In this document: piece after piece, positions 26,616 through 33,886 of the stretch
How the letters are laid out: each line of letters starts with the position of its first letter
Position numbering within the stretch: the first letter of the stretch is position 1
NCBI GenBank assembly: GCA_963810195.1
Contig: CAWEMO010000005.1
Location: 62,001 to 126,000 of the forward strand
Reading direction: 5' to 3'
Origin: Chersky-840 sp963810195
GTDB lineage: Bacteria; Actinomycetota; Acidimicrobiia; Acidimicrobiales; UBA8190
DNA length: 64,000 bases
Position numbers and translations under genes: made by a program
Notes under the pieces: generated by a model
The model's database searches: none
Told to the model about the DNA's origin: nothing
The model's input: the letters and a program-made list of their open reading frames with translations, nothing else

Positions 26616-27830
26616 ATGACCGCTGCGTGGCGAACGGTCGTCGAGGACGAGAGGAGGGGGGGCCAACGCGGTCCCCTCCTCTCGACCCTCACCAGGGTGC
26701 CGGCTGCCGCCAGGGCGCCGGCCCCGGGCGCCGAGCCCGTCACCGCCGGAGGGGGCGGGGGGAGCGAGGCCGGCGCCGGCGGAGCAGGTGGGGGAGCGGG
26801 CGGGGGTCGGCCGCCGCACCGGGCCACCGCGTGGTGGCGAGCCGAGCGGCTCCTGCCGCACGGGCTCCGGGCCATGACCTTCATCCCCTTCGTCGCGCTC
26901 GTCCTGATCCTGGCCGCGCTGTTGTGGAAGGCGTGGCCCGCCATCCGGTACAACGGTCTCGGGTTCTTCACGCATACGCAGTGGGACGTGGGAAGTCTCT
27001 ACTCGCCCTTCGTCACCACCAACGGCATCAAGCACCCGCCGCAGGCTTCGTACGGAGCCCTACCCTTCATCGTCGGCACGCTCGTGTCCTCGGCCATCGC
27101 CCTTGTGCTCGCCGTGCCGGTTGCCGTCGGCACCGCGCTCATCGTGGTCGAGAAGCTTCCTCCCCGCCTGTCGAGCACAGTGGGCTTCTGCCTCGAGGTG
27201 TTGGCCGGAGTCCCGAGCGTGGTCTTCGGGCTGTGGGGCTTCTTCACCCTCGGCCCCTTTCTTTCCCACGACGTGGCCCCCCTGTGGGCCGACCACCTCC
27301 CGGACGTGCCCGTGCTGCGCTTCTTCCGGAGCCCGACGGGCGGTGGTCAGGGGCTGTTCACCGTTGGTGTGGTCCTCGCCGTCATGATCCTGCCCATCAT
27401 CGCGGCCACCACCCGGGACCTGCTCCGTCAGGTCCCGCGAGCCACGGTGGAGGGCGCCGTGGCTCTCGGCATGACCGACTCCGAGGCGCTCGGCACCGTG
27501 ACCATCCCGTGGGTGCGCGCCGGGGTGATCGGCGCCAGTGTCCTGGGGCTCGGGCGCGCCCTGGGGGAGACGATCGCGGTGGCGATGGTGTGCGGCTCGC
27601 TCACGGGCGCCAACGTCCATTCCTTCTACAGCTCGTTCAACACCATTGCCGCCGCCATCGTGAACCAACTCGACGGCGCGCTCACCGACGCCAGTGGCCT
27701 CGCCGTCAGCACGCTGGCCGAGCTCGGTCTCGTTCTCCTCGTGATCACCGTCCTCGTCAACGTGGGCGCCCGCCTGCTCGTGCGGCGGGTGGCGACGACC
27801 ACGGCCCTACCCGTCGGGCGAGGAATCTGA
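26616..27830 (+). CDS. pstC: Phosphate ABC transporter permease PstC
   Basis: Inner-membrane permease. About six helices from residue 88 (MTFIPFVALVLILAALLW). The coupling loop reads EGAVALGMTDSEALGTVTIP, with GRALGETIAVAMV after it; both are PstC signatures. The first 85 residues are a Gly/Ala/Arg-rich soluble tail with no family match, and a perfect 12-bp inverted repeat lies in it, so translation may begin later (GTG 26697, or ATG 26874 just before helix 1). The stop is followed by pstA after 2 bp. Confidence 0.94.
   Translation: MTAAWRTVVEDERRGGQRGPLLSTLTRVPAAARAPAPGAEPVTAGGGGGSEAGAGGAGGGAGGGRPPHRATAWWRAERLLPHGLRAMTFIPFVALVLILAALLWKAWPAIRYNGLGFFTHTQWDVGSLYSPFVTTNGIKHPPQASYGALPFIVGTLVSSAIALVLAVPVAVGTALIVVEKLPPRLSSTVGFCLEVLAGVPSVVFGLWGFFTLGPFLSHDVAPLWADHLPDVPVLRFFRSPTGGGQGLFTVGVVLAVMILPIIAATTRDLLRQVPRATVEGAVALGMTDSEALGTVTIPWVRAGVIGASVLGLGRALGETIAVAMVCGSLTGANVHSFYSSFNTIAAAIVNQLDGALTDASGLAVSTLAELGLVLLVITVLVNVGARLLVRRVATTTALPVGRGI
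26648..26684 (+). other. Long hairpin between pstS and the PstC membrane domain
   Basis: CGAGAGGAGGGG (26648-26659) and CCCCTCCTCTCG (26673-26684) form a perfect 12-bp stem with a 13-nt loop, 64 bp after the pstS stop. It falls in the apparently non-conserved first codons of pstC. It could attenuate or process the transcript so that pstS exceeds pstCA, a common arrangement for binding-protein operons. Confidence 0.65.
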
Positions 27831-27832
27831 CG

Positions 27833-28756
27833 ATGGCGCCCGATGCGGGTACGACGGGGGCGGTCGTCACCAGGTCCCCGGTGCGCGTCGGGCGTCGCCG
27901 CACCCGCAACCGCCTGACCTGGGTCCTGTGCTCGATCGCCTTGGTCCTCGTGGGCGTCCCCGTGGTGTGGATCGTGGGGGGAGTCGCCGATCGGGCTCTG
28001 GCGCACTTCCAATTCAGCCTGCTCACCACCTACCCCGTCGGCAACGGGGGCGGCCTGCTCAACTCGATCGAGGGAACGGTCGTGCTCGTGTTCGGCGTCC
28101 TGATCCTTGCCGGGGTGGTCGGCTTGGCCGGTGGCGTCTACCTGGCCGAATACACAGGCAACGACCGCGGCCAATTCCTACGGGGATCGTCGGAGGTGCT
28201 GGCCGGGGTGCCCTCGATCATCCTCGGCTATGTGGGCTACATCTCCTTCGTCGTTGCTTTCCATTGGGGATACTCCCTCTATGCCGGGATCATCGTGCTC
28301 TCTGTCCTCGTCGTGCCCTATGTCACCAAGACGACCGAGGTCGCCTTACGGAACGTGCCCACCTCCTATCGCGAGGGGGGCGAGGCATTGGGGATGCGCA
28401 GCGGCTACATGCTGCGCAAGCTGGTGTTGCGCCCCGCCTTGCCCGGCATCGCCACCGGGCTGATTCTTGCTGGGGCCATCGCGGTGGGGGAGACCGCACC
28501 CCTCCTCCTCACCGTCGGGTACAACGAGAAGTCGCCGACCTTCGCGCTCCATAACTCGCCTTCCGGCTTCCTGACGTACAACGTCTTCACGGACTACAAC
28601 CAGCCCAGCACCTTCCTCCACCAACGCGCCAATGTCGCCGCGCTGCTGCTCATCGTGCTGGTGCTGGTGCTCATCGTCGTGGCCCGCGTCGTCGTGATGA
28701 CGACACAGCGGCACTCCCCGGACCGGCCCCAGCGCGTGGGCAAGGTAAAAGGGTGA
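27833..28756 (+). CDS. pstA: Phosphate ABC transporter permease PstA
   Basis: Second permease of the Pst complex. Six predicted helices. The region YLAEYTGNDRGQFLRGSSEV, PSIILGYVGYISF, the coupling loop YREGGEALGMRSGYMLRKLV and GAIAVGETAPLLLTVGY are diagnostic. 307 residues. It starts 2 bp after the pstC stop and its own stop overlaps the regulator's GTG, so pstC, pstA and the regulator form a tight unit. Confidence 0.95.
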   Translation: MAPDAGTTGAVVTRSPVRVGRRRTRNRLTWVLCSIALVLVGVPVVWIVGGVADRALAHFQFSLLTTYPVGNGGGLLNSIEGTVVLVFGVLILAGVVGLAGGVYLAEYTGNDRGQFLRGSSEVLAGVPSIILGYVGYISFVVAFHWGYSLYAGIIVLSVLVVPYVTKTTEVALRNVPTSYREGGEALGMRSGYMLRKLVLRPALPGIATGLILAGAIAVGETAPLLLTVGYNEKSPTFALHNSPSGFLTYNVFTDYNQPSTFLHQRANVAALLLIVLVLVLIVVARVVVMTTQRHSPDRPQRVGKVKG

Positions 28757-29547
28757 GCGAGGTCGTCACGGCACGGGCCGAGCATGACGAGGCCGGCGGG
28801 CGGGTCCGCATCCTCATCGTTGAGGACGACGAGTCCTACCGCGAGGCGCTGCATTCGGGCCTGTCCATGGAGGGCTACGAGGTCGAGCTGGCCGCCGACG
28901 GCACCGACGGCCTGCGACGCTTCGCCGCCCGCCCGCCGGATCTCGTCCTGTTGGACGTGCTGCTGCCGGGCATGGCGGGGACCGAGGTGTGCCGGCGCAT
29001 GCGCGACATCGCCCCCGTGCCGGTGATCATGGTGAGCGCGCTCAACACCGAGATCGACATCGTGCTGGGTCTGGAGCTCGGCGCCGCCGACTATGTCACC
29101 AAGCCGTACCGGTTGCGCGAGCTCGTGGCCCGCATCCAGGCCGTGCTCCGGCGGGTGTCGCCGCCGCCCGTCCCGACGCCGCCTCCTCCCCGCGCCGAGG
29201 CGTCGTCACGATCCGACTCGGTGAGCGCGGGGCCGGTCCGGGTCGACTTCGCCCGGCGCGTCGTCACCACCGGGGGCCGTCCCGTGCACCTGTCACGCCG
29301 GGAGTTCGACCTGCTGGCGCTGTTGTTGTCCCCGCCCGGACAGGTGCGCACCCGCGACGAGCTCATCGACCGGCTGTGGTCGGGGCGGGACCTGGCCGAC
29401 ACGCGCACGCTCGACACCCACGTCCGCCGGTTGCGCGTCAAGCTCGAGCGCAACCCCGCCCGCCCCCAGTACCTGGTGACGGTGCGCGGGGTGGGATTTC
29501 GGTTCGACGCCGAGGGACGCGGCGAGCCCGAGTTCGACGAGCCCTGA
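28753..29547 (+). CDS. OmpR/PhoB-family response regulator
   Basis: 264 residues. Receiver domain with acidic pair D25/D26, phospho-acceptor D68 in LVLLDVLLPG, and K117 in YVTKPYR. A Pro-rich linker (PPPVPTPPPP) leads to a winged-helix effector domain (HLSRREFDLLALLL, RTLDTHVRRLRVKLE, YLVTVRGVGFRF). GTG overlaps the pstA stop by 4 bp, so it is the last gene of the pst operon and a good candidate for the PhoP/PhoB protein that binds the upstream 11-bp repeats. No histidine kinase or phoU is present. Confidence 0.93.
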   Translation: MSEVVTARAEHDEAGGRVRILIVEDDESYREALHSGLSMEGYEVELAADGTDGLRRFAARPPDLVLLDVLLPGMAGTEVCRRMRDIAPVPVIMVSALNTEIDIVLGLELGAADYVTKPYRLRELVARIQAVLRRVSPPPVPTPPPPRAEASSRSDSVSAGPVRVDFARRVVTTGGRPVHLSRREFDLLALLLSPPGQVRTRDELIDRLWSGRDLADTRTLDTHVRRLRVKLERNPARPQYLVTVRGVGFRFDAEGRGEPEFDEP

Positions 29548-29558
29548 GGCGGGCCAGC

Positions 29559-30257
29559 TCAGCTGGCGGGCGCCTCGCCGCGCCACATGGGTCGGCGCGG
29601 CCGGTCGAACAGCACGTCGAGATGTTCGCCCCGCAGGGCCGCGAACACGTGAGGGCCCCACCGCTCGGCGCCGGCCAGGGGTTGGGGCAGCGCGTCGGCG
29701 GCGAACCACCCCACGTCCGCGCACTCGAGAGGATGGGCGCGCAGGGTGCCACCCACGGCCTTGCAGTGGAAGACCAGCGAGTACAGCGGCACGCGCGTGA
29801 AGCCGAGGCGCAACCCGTCGAGTACCGCGATGAGGCGCAGCGGCTCGGCCTCGATCCCCGTTTCCTCAAGGACCTCCTTCACCACCACCTCGGCGGCCGA
29901 GTAGCCGACGTCGGCCCACCCGGTGGGATAGAGCCACACCCCGGAGTCGGCCCGCTTGACGAGGAGCAGGTCGCCGTCGTCGTTGCCGACGGCCGCGCCC
30001 ACGGCGACCTTCGGGGTGACGTACCCGGGCACTCCCTGACCGACGGCACGGAGCCATTCCTCGACGAGCTCGTCGGCGTCCTCGACCCCCTTCGCCCCTT
30101 CGCTGGCCGCCACGCCGATGTCAGCGGCCACGCGCAGGACCTCCTCGAAGCGCTCCCGCTCATAGAGGCTCTCGGTGAATCCCAGCCCGGTGCGTGCGAT
30201 GGCGGCCAGGCTCTCGCTCCACCGGAGCAATTGCCGTGTGGAAACGGGATCGTCCAC
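29559..30257 (-). CDS. NUDIX hydrolase with NUDIX_N domain
   Basis: Pyrophosphohydrolase, probably for a nucleoside-diphosphate derivative such as ADP-ribose. An N-terminal helical region (LLRWSESLAAIARTGLGFTE, ERFEEVLRVAADI) matches the NUDIX_N module. The NUDIX box reads GWADVGYSAAEVVVKEVLEE: Lys replaces the usual Arg but the catalytic Glu pair is kept, as is normal in this subfamily. The start is taken as GTG 30257 (VDDPVSTRQLL); a longer reading to 30329 would run across the divergent small gene's start. Convergent with the response regulator. Confidence 0.88.
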   Translation of the reverse strand: MDDPVSTRQLLRWSESLAAIARTGLGFTESLYERERFEEVLRVAADIGVAASEGAKGVEDADELVEEWLRAVGQGVPGYVTPKVAVGAAVGNDDGDLLLVKRADSGVWLYPTGWADVGYSAAEVVVKEVLEETGIEAEPLRLIAVLDGLRLGFTRVPLYSLVFHCKAVGGTLRAHPLECADVGWFAADALPQPLAGAERWGPHVFAALRGEHLDVLFDRPRRPMWRGEAPAS

Positions 30258-30327
30258 ATGCCTGACGCTAGCCGAGCGCCCCTGCGGCGCGGATCCCCCT
30301 GGGCGCCGCCGTACGCCACAATGGACC

Positions 30328-30528
30328 ATGGCCGTGAACAGCGACTGTCGGCACTACATCATGCAGACGACGGCGCGCGGCGACAAGCTCGAGCGCTGCC
30401 GGGTGGATGCCAACCAGGCCCTGCCCTTCGCCTGCCCTGAGGGATGCGTGTTCTACGAGCCCCGGAAGGTGTCCTCAGCCGGCTGGCACGTCGCCCCGCC
30501 CAAAGACGACGAGCCACCCCCTGGCTGA
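30328..30528 (+). CDS. Small Cys-containing conserved protein
   Basis: 66 residues from ATG 30328. Four Cys are arranged as CRHY, RCRVD, ACPEGCVF, so a metal- or Fe-S-binding knuckle is possible. The stretch LERCRVDANQALPFACPEGC followed by FYEP resembles small hypothetical proteins I recall from other actinobacteria. No transmembrane part. Divergent from the NUDIX gene. Function unknown. Confidence 0.7.
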   Translation: MAVNSDCRHYIMQTTARGDKLERCRVDANQALPFACPEGCVFYEPRKVSSAGWHVAPPKDDEPPPG

Positions 30529-30538
30529 GAGGAGCCGT

Positions 30539-30557
30539 CGAGGATCTCGAGTCCTCG
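30539..30557. terminator. Possible bidirectional terminator hairpin
   Basis: CGAGGA, a 7-nt loop, TCCTCG; it sits in the 43-bp gap between the small Cys protein and the converging patatin gene. The motif GATCTCGA repeats just after it. No T run. Confidence 0.4.
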
Positions 30558-30571
30558 ATGATCTCGAAGAC

Positions 30572-31630
30572 CTAGACCGCCTCGCCCCGGGGGCTTCTCA
30601 GGTCCGCCATCTCCGTGGCGGGGCCCTCGGTGGCGGCCGACTCGGTCGTCTCGGCCGGGGCGGACCTGGGGCCGAAGGTGTCTCCGATGCCTCCGCTCTC
30701 CCAGAAGTCCAGGACGATGTTGGCGTTGGCGCGACCCGCTGCGATCAGGGTGTCGGTGGCCGAGAAGTCGTCGTAGCGCGACACGGGCTCGGTGTCGACC
30801 GTGATCACCACCACCTCGACACCCTCGGGCAGGTGTTCGAGCTCACGGGCGAACCGGGCGTGGACGGCGATGAAGAACGCCGTCAACACCCCTTCGATGG
30901 GTCGCCGGTAGCGGTGCGGCGTGTAGTGGAGGGGACCGCACAGCAAGACGAATACCCGCTCGGCACCCTGGGCGATGGCCCGGCCGATGGGCACGTTGTC
31001 CACGACGCCGCCGTCGATGAACGACTCGCCGTCGATGTGGATGGGTGGCAGCAGCGCGGGGAGGGCCGCCGAGGCCTGGATGCGCTCGACCGCCGGCCCC
31101 TCGGAGAACCACCGCATGTGCCCGTCGGTGAGGGAGGTGGCCACCACCTCCAACGGGATCGGGCTGTCCTCGAGCCGTTCGAAGACGATGCCGGACTCGA
31201 TGATCCTGCGGAGGCCGGAGTTGGGGTGGACCGACTCGCGCTGCTGGAAGAACCGCCACGGTGTCGGGAACCGGCCTTGGGGGAACACGTCCTCGCGCGT
31301 GATGCTGCGCCACCGCTCGGCCAACTTGTCGACGCCGGCCGCCGTGGGCTGCCCGCAGTACCCGGCGGCGTTGATGGCCCCCACGGAGGCGCCGTAGACG
31401 GCGTCGGCGGTGATGCCCCTGGCCACGAGGGCCTGGAGCATGCCGATCTGGGCCGAGCCACGCGCTCCCCCGCCGGCGAAGACGAACGCGGTGCAGACCC
31501 GCCGCCGCAGGGCGCGGGCGCGGCGGTAGCGGGCGAGCCATTTGCGCGAGTTGCCCGGTCCTGCCAGCCACCGGGCCCCACCCGGCCCCATGAACACGCC
31601 CCCGGGGAGCACCGGGCCCGCCGCGGTCAC
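30572..31630 (-). CDS. Patatin-like phospholipase / lipid acyl hydrolase
   Basis: Ser-Asp dyad hydrolase. Oxyanion loop GGGARG at 53-58, nucleophile S82 in GASVG, catalytic Asp206 in DGG. The region KLAERWRSITREDVFP and the core up to about 300 fit the patatin domain (PF01734). The C-terminal 45 residues are acidic and disordered. The protein is probably cytoplasmic or membrane-associated. Its ATG overlaps the stop of a small membrane protein upstream. Confidence 0.92.
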   Translation of the reverse strand: MTAAGPVLPGGVFMGPGGARWLAGPGNSRKWLARYRRARALRRRVCTAFVFAGGGARGSAQIGMLQALVARGITADAVYGASVGAINAAGYCGQPTAAGVDKLAERWRSITREDVFPQGRFPTPWRFFQQRESVHPNSGLRRIIESGIVFERLEDSPIPLEVVATSLTDGHMRWFSEGPAVERIQASAALPALLPPIHIDGESFIDGGVVDNVPIGRAIAQGAERVFVLLCGPLHYTPHRYRRPIEGVLTAFFIAVHARFARELEHLPEGVEVVVITVDTEPVSRYDDFSATDTLIAAGRANANIVLDFWESGGIGDTFGPRSAPAETTESAATEGPATEMADLRSPRGEAV

Positions 31631-31836
31631 GGCGCGCCCCGATCCGGGGCCGGCCCCGGCGTCGCCGGGACCTCCGGGGCGGCGCTCGAGGCACCACCGG
31701 GCTGGTGCTGGTGCTGCTCGGCCCGGGCGGCGCGGGCGAGGCGGTCGCGCCGGACTCCCCAGCGCACGGCGATCACGGCCAGGGTCACGATGGCGAGCAC
31801 GAACACCCCGAAGACCACGTCGAACGCGACGCTCAC
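31627..31836 (-). CDS. Small single-span membrane protein coupled to the patatin gene
   Basis: 69 residues from GTG 31836. Residues about 3-24 (AFDVVFGVFVLAIVTLAVIA) are a clear transmembrane helix, followed by a basic stretch (RWGVRRDRLARAARA) and a Pro/Ala-rich cytoplasmic tail. By the positive-inside rule the N-terminus faces out. The stop overlaps the patatin start (ATGA), so it may anchor or regulate that hydrolase. No family recognised. Confidence 0.65.
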   Translation of the reverse strand: MSVAFDVVFGVFVLAIVTLAVIAVRWGVRRDRLARAARAEQHQHQPGGASSAAPEVPATPGPAPDRGAP

Positions 31837-32008
31837 GCCGGGAGCTCCGGGTTGTCCCTGGCGGTGCCCGCGGCCACCCCCGTGCCGGTGACGTCCATGA
31901 GATCCCAGGTTACCGGGGTGCCCCGCCTCAACCCGGCGGGAGGCCACGATTTCGGACGGGCCAGGGACGATCCGAGGCCTCGACACACCCTTGGTGCAAT
32001 GTGGGTCC

Positions 32009-32995
32009 GTGACGGGAGGAGAAGTGCGGCGGGCGTCCGCAGGCGTGATCGAGGGCGACGGGCTGCTCCGGCGTCTGCGGGGCGACGGCGTCCCCCGGCC
32101 CGAGGTGGACCCGGGCCTGGCGGGCGGGCTGCGCGACTGGCTCGAGGACGGCCTGGCCGCTGCGGTGGGCGGCCTGCCTTCGGACGTGGAGACCGTGCGG
32201 GTGAACAAGGAGTCGCTGAGCCAGGTCCTGCTCTGTGAGGCCCACCTGGTCGCCCGGCGCGAGGCGCCCCGGGTGGTGACGGTGGAGCTGGCCCGGGGGA
32301 GCCTCGTCGACGCCCTGTTCCGCCAGTGGGTCACGACCGGGGCCGTGGAGGACCCCTGGGGCGACGCCCTCGCCGCCTTGGAGGTGGAGAGCGATCGCGA
32401 CGGCGTCGTCTCCTTCGTGGCCGGACTGCCCGCGACGCAGCGCAGCCGGTTGATGGCCGAGGTCGCCGAGCACGGTGCCGACATCGCGGCGCGCTGGCCG
32501 GCCTTGAGCCCGGCATGGCTGCCGCGGACCCAGGAGCGACTCGAGGTCCCGCTGTGCGGCGGGCGCGTCGTCCTGGCCGGAGTGGTGGACCTGGTGCTGG
32601 GCACGCCCGCTCAGGACCGCGCCTCGGTGTGCCTTGTCGAGCTCAAGTCGGGCACGCGCCGCATCGAGCACCGCGGGGACCTCCATTTCTATGCGTTGCT
32701 CGAGGCGCTGCGCAGCGGCGCCCCTCCGTTCCGGATCGCCACGTACTACAGCGCCACGGGTGAGCTCGACGCCGAGCGCGTCGACGAGGACACGCTCGTG
32801 CACGCCTTAGCCCGGGTGCTCGACGGAGCGCTGCGGCTGTGCCGGCTGGCGGCCGGAGCGGAGCCGGGACGGACGCCGAACCATCTCTGTGCCTGGTGTG
32901 CCGGACTTCGGGAATGTGCGCCCGGCCGCCGACGCGCCGGCACCGAGGTGCCGCGCGCGTTCGACTCGCTAGCCGAGTTGGACCCGACGGCATGA
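32009..32995 (+). CDS. RecB/Cas4-like PD-(D/E)XK nuclease with C-terminal Cys cluster
   Basis: 328 residues. The nuclease core is LAGVVDLVLG (Asp) followed by VCLVELKSGTRR (Glu-x-Lys), then QxxxY-like HFYALLEAL. At the C-terminus CAWCAGLRECAPG provides three Cys; C301 upstream (LRLCRLAAG) could complete an AddB/Cas4-type [4Fe-4S] site. No helicase domain is present. Starts at GTG 31994 or GTG 32009 are both possible. It overlaps the next gene by 4 bp. No cas genes or array are near, so it is not an obvious CRISPR Cas4. Confidence 0.8.
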   Translation: MTGGEVRRASAGVIEGDGLLRRLRGDGVPRPEVDPGLAGGLRDWLEDGLAAAVGGLPSDVETVRVNKESLSQVLLCEAHLVARREAPRVVTVELARGSLVDALFRQWVTTGAVEDPWGDALAALEVESDRDGVVSFVAGLPATQRSRLMAEVAEHGADIAARWPALSPAWLPRTQERLEVPLCGGRVVLAGVVDLVLGTPAQDRASVCLVELKSGTRRIEHRGDLHFYALLEALRSGAPPFRIATYYSATGELDAERVDEDTLVHALARVLDGALRLCRLAAGAEPGRTPNHLCAWCAGLRECAPGRRRAGTEVPRAFDSLAELDPTA

Positions 32996-33864
32996 CCGCG
33001 TCCTCGTCCAAGGCGCGGTGGCTGACCGACGCGCTCGTGTCGTCGCCCGGTGAAGAGGTGGCACCGACCGAGCTGGCGCACCTGCGGGCCGGTCTCGTGG
33101 GCGACCTGCAGGCGCTGAGCGAGGACCTCCCCGTGGGTGAGCGCCTCCAGGTCGATGCGTTCAAGGTCCTCGTCGCCCAGCGCCACCCCGACCGGTGCAT
33201 GTCGAGCGACGGCACCTTCGTCCCGTCGCCGCGTCTTTGTCGTCGTGCCGTCGGCGTCGCAGCGGTGAACCGGTGTGTGCGGGGCTTGTCCCCCGGTCCG
33301 GCGGTGGCCGTGGCCGACGTGCTGGCGGGCGGGGTCGAGGACGTGTCGGTCGAGGCCGGCGCCGGCGTCAGGGCGCCGTGGTGGGCGCAGTGGTACGCAG
33401 GGTTGCCCCGAGGTGGGCGGGCGGTGGTGGTCGCAGAAGCCGTCACGTGGGCCACGCAGCTTCTCACCGCCGTGGACTGGCCCGCGATCCCCAGGCTCCC
33501 CGTGATCGGGGGGCGTGACGACTGGTGGCAGTGCCCGGGCGGGTCGCAGCTCGCGTTGAAAGGTCGTGCCGAGGTGCGCGTGCTCGTGCAGCGGCGACCG
33601 GCGTTGTTGGTCGTCGGCTCAGGGCGGTGCCAGTCGGACTGGCGGGTCGAGCTCGGCTACCCGGGGTTGGTGGCCGCGCTGGTCCGCGATGCGCAGGCGA
33701 CGCCGTGCCGGGTCGTCGGGGTCTGGCCGCAAAGCGGCCAGGTCCGGGTGCTCCCCGTCGACGTCGCCATGCTGCGCGCCACGGCCACCGCGGTCGTGGC
33801 CGCCGTGGCGACATGGGTCGACGGGCGGATCGAGGCGGGTCGTTCGGCGGCCCTGGCCGGCTGA
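32992..33864 (+). CDS. Unknown protein coupled to the RecB-like nuclease
   Basis: 290 residues from ATG 32992 (ATGA overlap with the nuclease gene). I do not recognise it. Its N-terminus is helical (ELAHLRAGLVGDLQALSEDL). The C-terminal half, KGRAEVRVLVQRRPALLVV then SDWRVELGYPGLVAALV and YALLEA-like helix, has the rhythm of a degenerate PD-(D/E)XK fold, with Asp and Lys catalytic positions not evident. It may be an inactive partner of the preceding nuclease. No signal peptide. Confidence 0.75.
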   Translation: MTASSSKARWLTDALVSSPGEEVAPTELAHLRAGLVGDLQALSEDLPVGERLQVDAFKVLVAQRHPDRCMSSDGTFVPSPRLCRRAVGVAAVNRCVRGLSPGPAVAVADVLAGGVEDVSVEAGAGVRAPWWAQWYAGLPRGGRAVVVAEAVTWATQLLTAVDWPAIPRLPVIGGRDDWWQCPGGSQLALKGRAEVRVLVQRRPALLVVGSGRCQSDWRVELGYPGLVAALVRDAQATPCRVVGVWPQSGQVRVLPVDVAMLRATATAVVAAVATWVDGRIEAGRSAALAG

Positions 33865-33886
33865 GGGCGCAGCCGGAGCCGGAACG

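Noticed and set aside
32009..32995. Cas4 of a CRISPR system
   Set aside because: No cas1/cas2 and no repeat-spacer array in the window.
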